Source of the DNA: Microvirga soli
GTDB taxonomy: Bacteria; Pseudomonadota; Alphaproteobacteria; Rhizobiales; Beijerinckiaceae
Length of the DNA stretch: 64,000 nucleotides
Reading direction: 5' to 3'
Assembly: GCF_016734765.1 (NCBI RefSeq)
Contig: NZ_JAERQE010000023.1
Location: 16,664-80,663, forward strand
The notes below the pieces were generated by a model, which saw nothing but the letters and a program-made list of their open reading frames with translations, made no database searches and had not been told where the DNA came from. The position numbers and the translations under genes were made by a program. Of the stretch, positions 45,492 through 54,858 are shown one piece after another; position 1 is the stretch's first letter, and each line of letters starts with the position of its first letter.

Positions 45492-45715
45492 CGGACGGTT
45501 GCGGGCCAGATGCCGACCCTTGCCTCCTCCGCGTCCGGATATTTGGACGATCCCATCACCCGGTCTTCGTCCGGGGGTGCCTTGACGTGCGCCACCTCGG
45601 CGTCATTGGGTGGACAGCAATTGCCGCTAACCAGCAAGCCTCCCGGAGTATCGACCAATGTTCGGGTATGGCACTTCCCAGATGTCGGCCGAACATCGGC
45701 TTTGAATAGAAACAC
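45488..45715 (-). CDS. Possible small hypothetical protein (75 aa)
   Basis: A 75-codon frame starting at GTG 45715, with AGGAA seven nt upstream, and ending in a 4-bp overlap with the stop of the convergent phosphatase gene. The protein is Pro- and Asp-rich and has a CC pair (VSGNCCPP). Codon use looks natural for this genome. I recognise no family, and chance reading cannot be excluded. Confidence 0.35.
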   Translation of the reverse strand: MFLFKADVRPTSGKCHTRTLVDTPGGLLVSGNCCPPNDAEVAHVKAPPDEDRVMGSSKYPDAEEARVGIWPATVR

Positions 45716-46176
45716 CGGACGTTCCTGTCAGTGAACGAATTTCCCTGCCTGACCCAGCGCAGGCTTTCCCTCAGCTAATCCCAGCGCCTAGCTAACGCCG
45801 AGATCATGTCCGGGAAGTTCACGGCAACGGTGCTTACCCGAAGCAGGCAGGGTCGGGCGCTATGTGAGCTGTTCGCCCAGATGCGGCCGGGCCGGGGAGG
45901 GAGATGGGTTGCCGGGGATTCTGACAGAGTTCCCCGTCGCCTGTCGGTGGGGCGGGCCGCGGTTCATCTCTTCGAGGAAACGCTGGCTTTGGTCGGAGCT
46001 CATCAGCCATAATGGCGGTCAAGTTGAGCAAAGTGACGGCCTAACCCGGAATCCTGCGCAGCGACCCCCGCTTTGGATAGGGCTAATGTCAGTTCGACCG
46101 AGTTGCGACCGAGAACGCTGCTCCCTCTACCGGAAATGTCGGGTTTGTGAGCAGGATCGTGAAGAAGGAAGTGGAA
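45716..46176. other. Intergenic region before the fusion gene, no gene seen
   Basis: 461 bp with several short overlapping frames on both strands but none with a convincing start, length or composition. It should contain the promoter of the kinase-peptidase-aminotransferase gene. No consensus promoter was recognised. Confidence 0.35.
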
Positions 46177-49100
46177 ATGCAAGAGGCATCGCCGACGGGT
46201 CCCGTTCAGTTGGCCAGCGAAGCATGGTGGGCAAACGTGCTCTTGGAGCATTTTGGCATCGCAGCCTCTCTCACTCCACTGGATGGAGAATACGACTTGA
46301 ACTTCGCCGTGCACCAGGAGGGGACGAGAACCCATGTCCTGAAAGTGATGCGGCCCGGATGCGAGAGCTCTCTCATCGAGGTGCAATGCAAAGCCCTGAA
46401 CCATGTCGCGGCGCACGCTCCGGAGGTCGTTGTTCCACGCGTCGTGAAGGCGCATGACGGATCGCACTTCGTATCGGCCCGCGATCAGGATGGTGAGGAG
46501 CGGTTGGTCTGGCTCATCACGAACCTGCCCGGCCGGCTCTACGCGGAGACCAGCCCGCAGCCGCCTTCCCTGTTGCGCGAGATCGGGGCGACCCTGGCAA
46601 AGATGGATCGGGCTCTCGAAGACTTCGCTCATCCTGCTCTCGGACGAAGTATCAAATGGGATCTTCGCCGATCGGGTTGGGTTCGCGATGCGATAGATCT
46701 GATTGAGGGTGACGGCAGGCGGGAGATCGTCGAACGGATCATCTCCGAATTCGAGGGCGACCTGCTAGGGCGGCTAACCGCACTCCCCACCACCGCGATC
46801 CACAACGACATCAACGACTACAATATGCTCGTGGATGCCAGCACGGGGGAACCGCGGCTCTCGGGCATCATCGACTTCGGTGACATGATCGATTCCCCAG
46901 CCGTCGCGGAACTTGCGATCGCCGGCGCGTACGCAGTTCTCGGCCAGGAACGGCCTATTGCGGCCCTTGCCGCGCTCGTTGCCGGGTACGACAGCGTCCG
47001 GCCGTTGAGCGATGAAGAACTCGCCTTGATCTATCCACTCGTCCTGACGCGGCTTGCCGTGAGCGTCACGAACTCTGCCATCGTCAAGCGGGAGAAGCCG
47101 GACGATCCGTATGTCACGGTTTCCGAGCAGCCGGCCTGGAGTTTCCTGGAGACGAATTCGAGCCTTCCCCCCGATTGGGTCCTCGCATGCCTTCGCGTCT
47201 CGTGCGGACGTCCCGGACATCCCCGTGCCGATGCGGTGATGGGTTGGATCGCAAGCCATCGGGGTCGGTTCGCCCCTATGTTCGGCCGGGACCTCAACGG
47301 AATTCCGGTCATCGACCTCAGCGTCGCCAGTCCCGCATCCCCCCGTAACCCATTCGACCTCGATCCGGACGATCTGGACGACGCGGTCGCGGAAGCGATG
47401 GGGGACTCAGACATCGGACTCGGCCGATATGGCGAGCCGCGTCTCATTTATACCGGGCCCGAATTCAGGAAGACTCCCTATGCGGGATCCCACAGACGCA
47501 CCGTTCACATCGCTGTGGACGTGTTCATCGATGCCGGAACGGAAGTCCGAGCACCCCTCGACGGCGTCGTGCATGCCGTTGAGCTCCGTACCTCGCCCCT
47601 CGACTATGGCGGCGTCGCGGTGCTGGAACACGCGACACCAGGCGGTGATAGATTCTACACGCTCTACGGTCACTTGGCGGCAGACGTCGTCACACGTCTT
47701 TCGCCGGGACAGACCGTGGTCGCCGGGGAGGTCATCGCCCTCATCGGCGATCGGGCAGAGAACGGTGGCTGGACCCCTCATATTCATTTCCAACTCGGCC
47801 TTACCACACTGGGTCGCGGAGCGGACTGGCCTGGCGTCGCTGATCCGGATGAGTCTGCTGGATGGATGGAGCTGTTCCCTAACGGGGCGGCCCTCCTGAA
47901 CCTAGCCAATAAGGATACCGCAGCTGTCACCGTCGCGACTGAAACCGTACTGCCCCAGCGCAAGAAGCGCTTCGCGGACAACCTGAAGCTCTCCTATCGT
48001 GCGCCGCTCACCCTGCTTCGCGGATATCGGCAGTTCCTGTTCGACCAGTATGGCCGGACCTACCTCGACGGTTACAACAACGTGCCGCATGTAGGCCACT
48101 GCCACCCGCGGATCGTCGCTGCGGCAGCACGACAGAACCGACTGCTCAATACCAACTCCAGGTATCTGCACCCGGCGCAGGTCGAGTATGCGGAGGCACT
48201 CACATCGCGGCTCCCCGATGAGCTGAGCGTCTGCTTCTTCGTGAACTCGGGAAGCGAGGCGAACGAACTCGCCCTGCGGCTTGCCCGGGCCCACACCGGG
48301 GCCGTGGGCACGATCGTGATGGACGCAGGCTATCACGGCAACACCAACACGGCGATCGACATCAGTCCGTACAAGTTCAACGGTCCCGGAGGGCGGGGAG
48401 CACCGGACTGGGTTGAAGTGGTTCCCGTCGCCGATCCCTACCGTGGTCCATACAAGGGAAGCGATCCGGAAGCCGGACGCAAATACGCTGATCATGTCCG
48501 CGCCGCCGTCGAACGGATCCAGGCGCGCGACCGGAGGGTCGCGGCCTTCATCTGCGAGATATTCCCCAGTGTTGGTGGGCAACTTATCCCGCCACCGGGC
48601 TACTACCGTCATGCATACGAGGCCGTCCGGGCGGCAGGGGGAGTGTGTATTGCCGACGAGGTGCAGACCGGCCTTGGCCGCATCGGCACCCATCGATGGG
48701 GTTTTGAGACGCAAGGCGTCGTGCCCGACATCGTCGTACTAGGTAAGCCAATCGGAAACGGGCACCCGATCGGTGCAGTGATCACGACTCCCGCAATTGC
48801 CGCCTCGTTCGCCAATGGGATGGAATTTTTCAGCACCTTCGGTGGGAGTACGCTTGCTTGCGTGATTGGCCGCGAGGTCCTCCGCGTCGTCGACGAGGAG
48901 AACCTTCAGGCACAGGCCTTGGACGTCGGCACGTTCATGCTGGATGGACTGCGCGGACTTCAGGACGACCACGTGATAATCGGTGACGTCCGGGGATCCG
49001 GACTGTTCATCGGCGTTGAGCTGGTTGAGGATCGCGACACCCTGAAGCCGGCGCAAAAGACGGCTTCGTACATCGTGAACCGCCTTCGCGAGCATCGTAT

Positions 49101-49233
49101 CCTGATCGGGACCGACGGGCCGTTCGACAATGTTCTAAAGATCAGGCCACCCCTGTGCTTTACCCGGGAGGATGGGTCCCATCTCCTGCATCGTCTGGCC
49201 GCGGTGCTGCGGGAGGAACCCTGCCGCATCTAG
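46177..49233 (+). CDS. Three-domain fusion: APH/HYKK-type kinase, M23 peptidase-like domain, class III aminotransferase/ammonio-phospholyase
   Basis: A 1018-residue protein. Domain 1 (about residues 10-340) is an aminoglycoside-phosphotransferase-fold kinase with HNDINDYN (His209...Asp211) and the metal Asp in IIDFGD. Domain 2 (about 420-560) has the M23/LytM zinc ligands HxxxD (His444) and HIH (near 535). Domain 3 (about 590-1018) is a class III PLP enzyme with [26 protein letters not shown] and PLP Lys857 (LGKPIGNG). The same kinase and PLP families in animals phosphorylate hydroxylysine and eliminate phosphate and ammonia from phosphohydroxylysine or phosphoethanolamine. I infer a two-step amino-alcohol catabolic enzyme. 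There is no signal peptide, so the M23 domain would be cytosolic, which is odd. ATG 46177 has AAGGAAG upstream. GTG 46147 is an alternative. Confidence 0.88.
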   Translation: MQEASPTGPVQLASEAWWANVLLEHFGIAASLTPLDGEYDLNFAVHQEGTRTHVLKVMRPGCESSLIEVQCKALNHVAAHAPEVVVPRVVKAHDGSHFVSARDQDGEERLVWLITNLPGRLYAETSPQPPSLLREIGATLAKMDRALEDFAHPALGRSIKWDLRRSGWVRDAIDLIEGDGRREIVERIISEFEGDLLGRLTALPTTAIHNDINDYNMLVDASTGEPRLSGIIDFGDMIDSPAVAELAIAGAYAVLGQERPIAALAALVAGYDSVRPLSDEELALIYPLVLTRLAVSVTNSAIVKREKPDDPYVTVSEQPAWSFLETNSSLPPDWVLACLRVSCGRPGHPRADAVMGWIASHRGRFAPMFGRDLNGIPVIDLSVASPASPRNPFDLDPDDLDDAVAEAMGDSDIGLGRYGEPRLIYTGPEFRKTPYAGSHRRTVHIAVDVFIDAGTEVRAPLDGVVHAVELRTSPLDYGGVAVLEHATPGGDRFYTLYGHLAADVVTRLSPGQTVVAGEVIALIGDRAENGGWTPHIHFQLGLTTLGRGADWPGVADPDESAGWMELFPNGAALLNLANKDTAAVTVATETVLPQRKKRFADNLKLSYRAPLTLLRGYRQFLFDQYGRTYLDGYNNVPHVGHCHPRIVAAAARQNRLLNTNSRYLHPAQVEYAEALTSRLPDELSVCFFVNSGSEANELALRLARAHTGAVGTIVMDAGYHGNTNTAIDISPYKFNGPGGRGAPDWVEVVPVADPYRGPYKGSDPEAGRKYADHVRAAVERIQARDRRVAAFICEIFPSVGGQLIPPPGYYRHAYEAVRAAGGVCIADEVQTGLGRIGTHRWGFETQGVVPDIVVLGKPIGNGHPIGAVITTPAIAASFANGMEFFSTFGGSTLACVIGREVLRVVDEENLQAQALDVGTFMLDGLRGLQDDHVIIGDVRGSGLFIGVELVEDRDTLKPAQKTASYIVNRLREHRILIGTDGPFDNVLKIRPPLCFTREDGSHLLHRLAAVLREEPCRI

Positions 49234-49265
49234 GAACGGGATAATGCAAACCACGGATGAGCCTT

Positions 49266-49709
49266 TCAGGATAATATGGTCCTGAAATTGGTTGCTAGAA
49301 CCATGTGTGTTCGCACTTCAGCGACCCCGGAAATGGTCGATACCTGATCACGAACTCTGTTGAGGGTCTCAATCGCGTCGGCGGAAACATCCAGGACGAG
49401 GTCGATGTCGCCAGCCACGGACCGGCATTGAATGACCTCGTCAATCTGCCGAATGGCATCGACAATGTCGTAGGCAGGCGTCTTGTTGAGTTTCACGAGC
49501 AGGACAGCCTGGTTCGGCCTCGGCGAGATGCTCGATGAAAGGATGGCACAATAGCCTTGGATGAAGCCCTCTCGCTCCAGGCGCCGGAGACGAGCAGTCA
49601 AGGTACTGCGGGAAAGGCCAACGGCACTCGCCAGTTGTTTCAAGGGTTCGCGACCGGAACGTGCCAGGATTTTGAGGATCTGGCGGTCGGCTTCATCGAG
49701 ATGCATCAT
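49266..49709 (-). CDS. Lrp/AsnC-family transcriptional regulator
   Basis: A 147-residue regulator with an N-terminal winged helix-turn-helix (DRQILKILARSGREPLKQLASAVGLSRSTLTARLRRL) and a C-terminal RAM ligand-binding domain of the alpha/beta ACT-like fold. Lrp/AsnC proteins usually respond to an amino acid or derivative. It ends 32 bp from the 3' end of the fusion gene, in convergent orientation. The pairing suggests, but does not prove, that it controls that gene in response to the same amino compound. The ATG at 49709 is directly followed by a second ATG. Confidence 0.9.
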   Translation of the reverse strand: MMHLDEADRQILKILARSGREPLKQLASAVGLSRSTLTARLRRLEREGFIQGYCAILSSSISPRPNQAVLLVKLNKTPAYDIVDAIRQIDEVIQCRSVAGDIDLVLDVSADAIETLNRVRDQVSTISGVAEVRTHMVLATNFRTILS

Positions 49710-50093
49710 AATGTTGCTTTAGCTCTAGTAATCGCACAAGAGGCATTCAATCTAAAAGCCAAGTCATTTGATTGAGCCGAAGAAATCAAGTGGCAGTGGT
49801 CACCAGCGCCTGCCCAAATGCGATTTCCATTGGGTGCGAAGGCGCTTGGGCCGATTTCCAATTATGCGGTCACACAGACAGTCACCATGGTGGCCGGAAT
49901 TGTGCCCATGCATGTGGGGTCTGTCTGCATTTCAAATTTGTCACGGGGCCGATTGGCAAGCCTCAGCTGAGAGGCGATGTCCTCCTGGCAACATTTGATG
50001 GACGCAGGAACGCTGCTGTCTGAGATCTGCTCGATCAGACGATCTAGGCATTTACCGGCGGGCCGAGGAACGCGGGGTGTCGGCTCTTGATGC
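49710..50093. other. Intergenic region between the Lrp-type regulator and the IS110 element
   Basis: 384 bp containing the promoter side of the regulator gene and the outer left flank of the insertion sequence. Short frames are present but none is gene-like. The IS boundary is probably within about 20 bp left of 50094. Confidence 0.4.
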
Positions 50094-50163
50094 TGTGGAC
50101 GGCTCCCACCCAGCGGTGAGGTAGCATGGCTGTTGTCAGCAGCCAGCGACACAGGAGCAGCCC

Positions 50164-51192
50164 ATGAGCACGGTCACTACCATTGGTCTGGATATCGCCA
50201 AGTCCGTCTTCCAGGTGCACGGTATCAGCGCCACCGGCGAGGTGCTGATCCGGCGTCAGGTCAGGCGAGGGCAGGTGCTCAAGTTCTTTGCCAGTCTGCC
50301 GCCGTGCCTGATCGGCATCGAGGCGTGTGCCAGTGCCCACCACTGGTCACGGGAGCTCCAGAGCCTCGGCCATCAGGTGAAGCTCATGCCGCCGGCTTAC
50401 GTCAAACCTTACGTAAAACGGCAGAAGAACGACATGGCCGATGCCGAGGCGATCTGCGAGGCGGTGACCCGGCCCACCATGCGCTTTGTCGAGACGAAGA
50501 CGTGTGAGCAGCAGAGCATCCTCATGCTGCACCGGGTCCGGCTGATGCAGGTGCGGCAGAAGACTATGCTGACCAACGCCATCCGAGCCCACCTGGCGGA
50601 GTTCGGCCTGGTGGCGAAGATCGGCCGGGAGGGTGTTGATGAGCTCCTGCTGATGATCAGTGATGGGGATGAGCGTGTGCCGGAGCTCGCCCGGGCCTGC
50701 GTTCTGGCGTTGGCCGAGCAACTGGTGCTGGTCAAGCGCCAGATCCTGGAGATGGACCGGCGCATCACGGCTTGCCATCGGGCCAGCGAAGTCAGCCGCC
50801 GCCTAGCGGAGATCCCTGGGGTGGGTCCGCTGCTCGCGTCCGCCCTGGTGGCCCATGTTCCTAACCCGAAGGCCTTCTCGTCCGGGCGCAATCTGGCGGC
50901 CTGGATCGGACTGGTGCCGAAGCAGAACTCCAGCGGCGGCAAGGAGCGGCTGGGCGGGGTGACCAAGCAGGGCAACCGCTACCTGAGGTCCATGCTCACC
51001 ATAGGAGCGCTGGCGGTGATCCGCTTTGCCCAGCGGCATGGAACGCGGCGGCCGTGGATCGTGCAGTTGCTGGCGCGGCGGGCCACAAAGGTGGCGGCGG
51101 TGGCCCTGGCCAACAAGATGGCTCGCATGGTGTGGGCAATCATGGTCAGGGGCGAGCGCTATCGGGAGCCTGTGGTCGGGCAGGCGGCGTAA
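50164..51192 (+). CDS. IS110-family transposase (RNA-guided DEDD/serine recombinase)
   Basis: A 342-residue transposase. The N-terminal RuvC-like DEDD domain is seen in GLDIAKSVFQVHG (Asp10), GIEACASAHHW and KNDMADAEAI. The C-terminal Transposase_20 domain shows IPGVGPLLASALVAHV and the catalytic-serine region NSSGGKERLGGVTKQGNRYLR. IS110 and IS1111 recombinases excise and insert the element as a circle, guided by a structured RNA made from the element's non-coding DNA. ATG 50164 follows AGGAGCAGCCC. The full domain set and length show no sign of decay. Confidence 0.95.
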   Translation: MSTVTTIGLDIAKSVFQVHGISATGEVLIRRQVRRGQVLKFFASLPPCLIGIEACASAHHWSRELQSLGHQVKLMPPAYVKPYVKRQKNDMADAEAICEAVTRPTMRFVETKTCEQQSILMLHRVRLMQVRQKTMLTNAIRAHLAEFGLVAKIGREGVDELLLMISDGDERVPELARACVLALAEQLVLVKRQILEMDRRITACHRASEVSRRLAEIPGVGPLLASALVAHVPNPKAFSSGRNLAAWIGLVPKQNSSGGKERLGGVTKQGNRYLRSMLTIGALAVIRFAQRHGTRRPWIVQLLARRATKVAAVALANKMARMVWAIMVRGERYREPVVGQAA

Positions 51193-51437
51193 CACCTCGT
51201 CGGAACACCTGACGAGACCAAGGTTGGGAAGGGCGAACAGACGTTAATGCAGGATCCGGTCGAACCGGGAAGCGGGACACCCCACATGTGCCAGAGCATC
51301 TTGGAATGCGAGCTTTTGGTCGGGACCCCTTCGCGAAGGGCATTATGGCCAGCGGTCATGGGTACCGCACCAACAGGTCGAACACATGGCCGCACCGACC
51401 AATCTTGCAGAAGCGTCAAACAAACCCCTTGCCAACA
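51193..51437 (+). ncRNA. Candidate bridge/seeker RNA region of the IS1111-group element
   Basis: A 245-bp non-coding stretch between the transposase stop and the right inverted repeat. Self-complementary segments are present (for example CACCTCGTCGGAACACCTGACGAG at the start, and GGGACCCCTTCGCGAAGGG at about 51324-51342). In IS1111-type elements the guide RNA is encoded 3' of the transposase. The assignment rests on position and structure only. The guide loops are not resolved. Confidence 0.5.
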
Positions 51438-51691
51438 GGGAGCCGTCCACACATGGCACTAAGTGGACTTCCTTCGAAGGTCTGCTTCAGCGGTTTTCTC
51501 GGACGCTCAATCCTTGGATTGAAATATAATCGGCTGCCATATGGTTTTCTCAGGATGGAGCGCCATAGTGTGCTTGAGCAAAAGGGCACTGAGCCTCTGT
51601 GCCTACTCAATGAGCGTGTATAAGCGGGCCTTGATATGCCCTCACCGAAGGGTTGCATTCTGACCGGTGCCGTTGAAACAACCCACCGGTT

Positions 51692-51832
51692 GAGCCGCTG
51701 GGTGGCAAGGCGGTATTCGCCGGCATGCCGGGCGTGACTCTGTTCGGCCCGATTCTCACCCCTATATTCTACATGACAGTGAGGAACCTGGTCCTGAGTG
51801 CGTCCAGGAAGACGAATGGTGAGGCGGTCTGA
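51692..51832 (+). pseudogene. Remnant of an RND efflux pump gene (C-terminal end only)
   Basis: An uninterrupted frame ending at TGA 51830-51832 translates as GGKAVFAGMPGVTLFGPILTPIFYM and about 20 further residues. This is the last membrane helix and short basic tail of an HAE1/MexF-like pump. An in-frame stop occurs at 51674, and the remaining 1000 residues are absent. It lies 240 bp right of the IS1111-type element, which may mark the deletion. The 51452-51691 stretch between them shows nothing recognisable, and 51833-51969 is likewise empty apart from the promoter side of the cyclase gene. Confidence 0.7.
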
Positions 51833-51969
51833 GCCCGCGGGACCTCAGTCCGCTCCGGTAGAATAGACAAAACGGCGGTGAGCCTCTTGATTGGCTTGCG
51901 GATACGACTGACCGCTCCATCTGCGGCGGTCGATGGCTGCCGTTAGACCAGGAATCATGAGGGACCGTC

Positions 51970-53241
51970 ATGGATAGCGGCAAGGCAGCAGACATCGCCA
52001 GATGGGTCACAAGAGCCGGGCTGACGGGCATGACGGAGCTGGAGCTCCTTCACGGCTTCTGCCATCGCCTTGTGGCCGGAGGTGTGCCCGTCGCGCGCGT
52101 GAACATCGTCATCGACACGCTGCACCCGATCCATGAGGGACGTGTCTTCCGCTGGCGCCGTGATGATCAGGGCGATCTCGACCACATGGTCGAGTATGGC
52201 CGCACGAATGTCGGGGGCGAGGTCGCCGCCAACTGGCGCAGGAGCACCTATTATCATCTTCTGATGAGCGGAGAAGATTTCCTGCGGCGGCGGATTGGGC
52301 CGGGTTATGTCGAGGACTTCTCCGTCCTGGCGGATCTGCGCGCTGAGGGGCAGACGGATTATCTCGTTCTGATCCATCGCTTCGAGGCCGAGGGCATCAT
52401 CGGGGAGATGGATTCCTTCTACTCATCCTGGACAACGGACATCGAGCCCGGCTTTACGGACGAGCAGATATCACTTGTCCAGGAGCTGGCATCGCCCCTG
52501 ATGCTCGCCCTGAAATGCGCCTCGCTTGCACGCATCGCAAAGACCCTCGTCGAAACCTACCTTGGTCGCGATGCCGGCAGCCTCGTTTTAAAAGGGCGGA
52601 TCGCCCGTGGCGTCACCGACCGGATCCAGGCCGTTCTCTGGTTCAGCGACCTGCGCGGCTTCACACACATCAGCGAGACAGCCGATCCGGAGCAAATCAT
52701 TCCCTTCCTGAACGACTACTCGGAGGCCATCATCTCGTCGGTCTGTGAGGCAGGCGGCGATGTTCTCAAGCTGATCGGGGACGGCACCCTCGCGATCTTC
52801 AAGGAAGAGGATCCGAGGCAGGCGTGTCAATGCGCTCTCAAAGCAGAGCAACTGATGAGGTCCCGGATCCGCGCACTCAACCGTGATCGCATGGCCGTGA
52901 ACCTGCCGGTCGCCGATCCTTATCTTGGCCTTCACATTGGCGAAGTCTTCTACGGCAATATCGGCAGCCAGGATCGCCTCGACTTCACGGTGGTCGGACC
53001 GGCCGTGAATGAGGTGAGCCGGATCGCCGCCCTCTGTCGCTCCGTCGAGAGGGATGTTCTGGTCTCCTCGGCTTTCTTCGCGGCTGCTTCGATAGCCGAG
53101 CAGGAATGCCTCGTTTCCGTCGGCCGTTATGCCCTGAGAGGCGTCAACCGCCCGCAGGAGTTGTTCACGCTCGACCCATCCTGGATGGAAGCTGAGGAAC
53201 CGGAGCAGGCGCCGATCAGTCGAGCCAACCCAAATTGCTGA
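51970..53241 (+). CDS. Class III adenylate/guanylate cyclase
   Basis: A 423-residue soluble protein. The N-terminal region of about 200 residues has no recognised domain, though its spacing and Trp/Arg-rich strands suggest a sensory fold. The cyclase domain (about 210-400) has metal-binding Asp residues in LWFSDLRGFTHISE and in the following GGDVLKLIGDGTLAIF. HIGEVFYGNIGSQDRLDFTVVGPAVNEVSR holds the transition-state region. It probably makes cAMP from ATP. The GG(D)VLK-type substrate-specifying residues are typical of many rhizobial cyclases, which often occur in large numbers. ATG 51970 has GAGGGACCGTC upstream. It stands alone between the RND remnant and a hydrolase. Confidence 0.9.
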   Translation: MDSGKAADIARWVTRAGLTGMTELELLHGFCHRLVAGGVPVARVNIVIDTLHPIHEGRVFRWRRDDQGDLDHMVEYGRTNVGGEVAANWRRSTYYHLLMSGEDFLRRRIGPGYVEDFSVLADLRAEGQTDYLVLIHRFEAEGIIGEMDSFYSSWTTDIEPGFTDEQISLVQELASPLMLALKCASLARIAKTLVETYLGRDAGSLVLKGRIARGVTDRIQAVLWFSDLRGFTHISETADPEQIIPFLNDYSEAIISSVCEAGGDVLKLIGDGTLAIFKEEDPRQACQCALKAEQLMRSRIRALNRDRMAVNLPVADPYLGLHIGEVFYGNIGSQDRLDFTVVGPAVNEVSRIAALCRSVERDVLVSSAFFAAASIAEQECLVSVGRYALRGVNRPQELFTLDPSWMEAEEPEQAPISRANPNC

Positions 53242-53586
53242 GGCGGCAGATGATCACCCGGGAGTTCGCCGGCGACCTCGACTACCGGTTCGAGCGGGAG
53301 GGGCATTTGCACCATGACGTTCTGATCGGTCTAACCAATCAGCAGATGACCTGACACAGGCTCCAAAACTGGCCTACATACGAGGAGCGTCTTTAATTGG
53401 CACTTCTCAGGAGTAGACTGAGCATCCGCTGGCGGTCCTTGCGACAGTGGCGCAAGCCCTGCCTGCGCATCGAGGTAGGTTGGAGTTCTATCGGCCTCCT
53501 GGCACCGACAGCAATGCGACGCCACAAACGTGTCAAACAATCTTCCTAAGCTCGGCCTTGCGTTCTGCTTGCGCAAGGAGAAGACG
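53242..53586. other. Intergenic region, no gene seen
   Basis: 345 bp between two codirectional genes. No strong terminator, promoter consensus or credible small gene was recognised. Base composition is slightly less GC-rich than in the genes. Confidence 0.35.
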
Positions 53587-54417
53587 ATGAGCACGATCAC
53601 AACTCGGGATGGTACGCAGATTTTCTACAAGGACTGGGGCTCACGCGATGCTCAGCCCATCGTCTTCCATCATGGCTGGCCGCTCAGTGCCGATGACTGG
53701 GACAACCAGATGCAGTTCTTTTTCGATAAGGGCTTCCGTGTGATCGCCCACGACCGCCGCGGCCACGGGCGCTCGACCCAGACTGCAACAGGCAATGAGA
53801 TGGACACATATGCCGCCGATGTTGCCGAACTGGTCACAGCCCTTGACCTGAAACAGGCCATCCATGTCGGCCATTCCACCGGTGGCGGCGAGGCCGCGCA
53901 TTACGTGGCTCGGGCGGAACCCGGCCGGGTTGCCAAGGCTGTATTGATCGGGGCCGTGCCGCCGGTGATGGTCAAATCGGACAAGAACCCTGGCGGCCTG
54001 CCGATCGAGGTCTTCGACGGCTTCCGAGCCCAGCTCGCGGCCAACCGTGCCCAGTTCTACAGAGATGTCGCTGCCGGTCCGTTTTATGGATTCAACCGTC
54101 CCGGTGCGAAGGTCCTTGAGGCGGTCATCGACAATTGGTGGCGCCAGGGCATGATGGGTGGCATCAAGCCCCACTACGACTGCATCAAGGCCTTCTCCGA
54201 GACTGACTTCACCGAGGACCTCACGCGAATCGAGGTGCCTGTGCTCATCATGCACGGAGACGATGACCAGATCGTCCCGATTGCCGACTCGGCCCTGCTG
54301 GCCATCAAGCTCGTGAGGAACGGCACGCTCAAGGTGTATGAGAGGCTTCCGCACGGGATGTGCACCACGCACCCGGAGATCATCAATCCGGATCTTCTCG
54401 CCTTCATTCAAAGCTGA
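53587..54417 (+). CDS. Alpha/beta hydrolase, non-heme chloroperoxidase/esterase type
   Basis: A 276-residue alpha/beta-hydrolase, the exact size of bacterial cofactor-free haloperoxidases. The oxyanion segment is [13 protein letters not shown], and the nucleophile elbow is GHSTGGGE (Ser97). The catalytic Asp is in [12 protein letters not shown], and the His is in RLPHGM. These enzymes hydrolyse esters or lactones and can make peracids. The in vivo role is usually unknown. ATG 53587 follows AAGGAGAAGACG. There are no operon partners. Confidence 0.9.
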   Translation: MSTITTRDGTQIFYKDWGSRDAQPIVFHHGWPLSADDWDNQMQFFFDKGFRVIAHDRRGHGRSTQTATGNEMDTYAADVAELVTALDLKQAIHVGHSTGGGEAAHYVARAEPGRVAKAVLIGAVPPVMVKSDKNPGGLPIEVFDGFRAQLAANRAQFYRDVAAGPFYGFNRPGAKVLEAVIDNWWRQGMMGGIKPHYDCIKAFSETDFTEDLTRIEVPVLIMHGDDDQIVPIADSALLAIKLVRNGTLKVYERLPHGMCTTHPEIINPDLLAFIQS

Positions 54418-54858
54418 CCGGGCCATAAGGCTTGTGATGGATCAAGGGCGATGCCTCACATCGTGAGGCAATGATCCGTAGAGCCCAGATCTAAAAAGAA
54501 GCGCCTGCCTTGCTCCGCGAGGCAGGCTCATCCTCTGCGAGAATTCGAATTTCGTTAGGGTCCAGAGAATCTAGCTCAGTGTCTCTCGACGTCTGTCGAG
54601 TAAGGTCGCCTACTGGCACATCTGCGAAATAGACCGAATGTCTGCTGACTAATGGGACAACTGACATTCCGGAAGCCTTGGAAATTTCGTCGGATGACCC
54701 AAAGCGGCCCTTTCGAGGAGCCTCTTTTGACGGCCGAGCCTGTGAACCTGCATGGCAACAGGCCCTCAGGTTGGCTCCGGTCGCGAGGACAGAGCGAAAC
54801 CAATATTCCTACCCCGCGTTCTCTCACCGTAGCAGTTCGAGTGCGTGAGGTTGGACGT
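54418..54858. other. Intergenic region with an 8-bp hairpin
   Basis: 441 bp. GCCTGCCT (54503-54510) pairs with AGGCAGGC (54520-54527), with a 9-nt loop. On the minus strand the hairpin is followed by CTTCTTTTTAG, so it could terminate leftward transcripts. The frame of the next gene stays open to 54652, but the extension is basic and unlike a membrane-protein start, so it was not included. Confidence 0.4.

Larger units (their letters stand above)
50094..51451 (+). mobile_element. IS110-family insertion sequence, IS1111 group
   Basis: The transposase gene 50164-51192 is bracketed by a perfect 14-bp inverted repeat, TGTGGACGGCTCCC at 50094-50107 and GGGAGCCGTCCACA at 51438-51451. Sub-terminal inverted repeats with a few bases outside them are characteristic of the IS1111 group. 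The true ends therefore lie slightly outside the given limits. There is a short 5' non-coding part (56 bp) and a 245-bp 3' non-coding part. No target duplication is expected for this family. The transposase is intact, so the copy may be active. Confidence 0.85.

Noticed and set aside
49772..50023. An 83-codon plus-strand frame left of the IS element
   Set aside because: Weak start, atypical composition and no recognisable family. It overlaps the likely promoter side of the Lrp-type gene.
50164..51192. Treating the IS110 transposase as a decayed remnant
   Set aside because: The frame is full length with both catalytic regions, and both inverted repeats are perfect.
54503..54527. Strong rightward terminator after the hydrolase gene
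   Set aside because: The hairpin lacks a T-run on the plus strand. The T-rich side is on the minus strand, where no upstream gene needs it.
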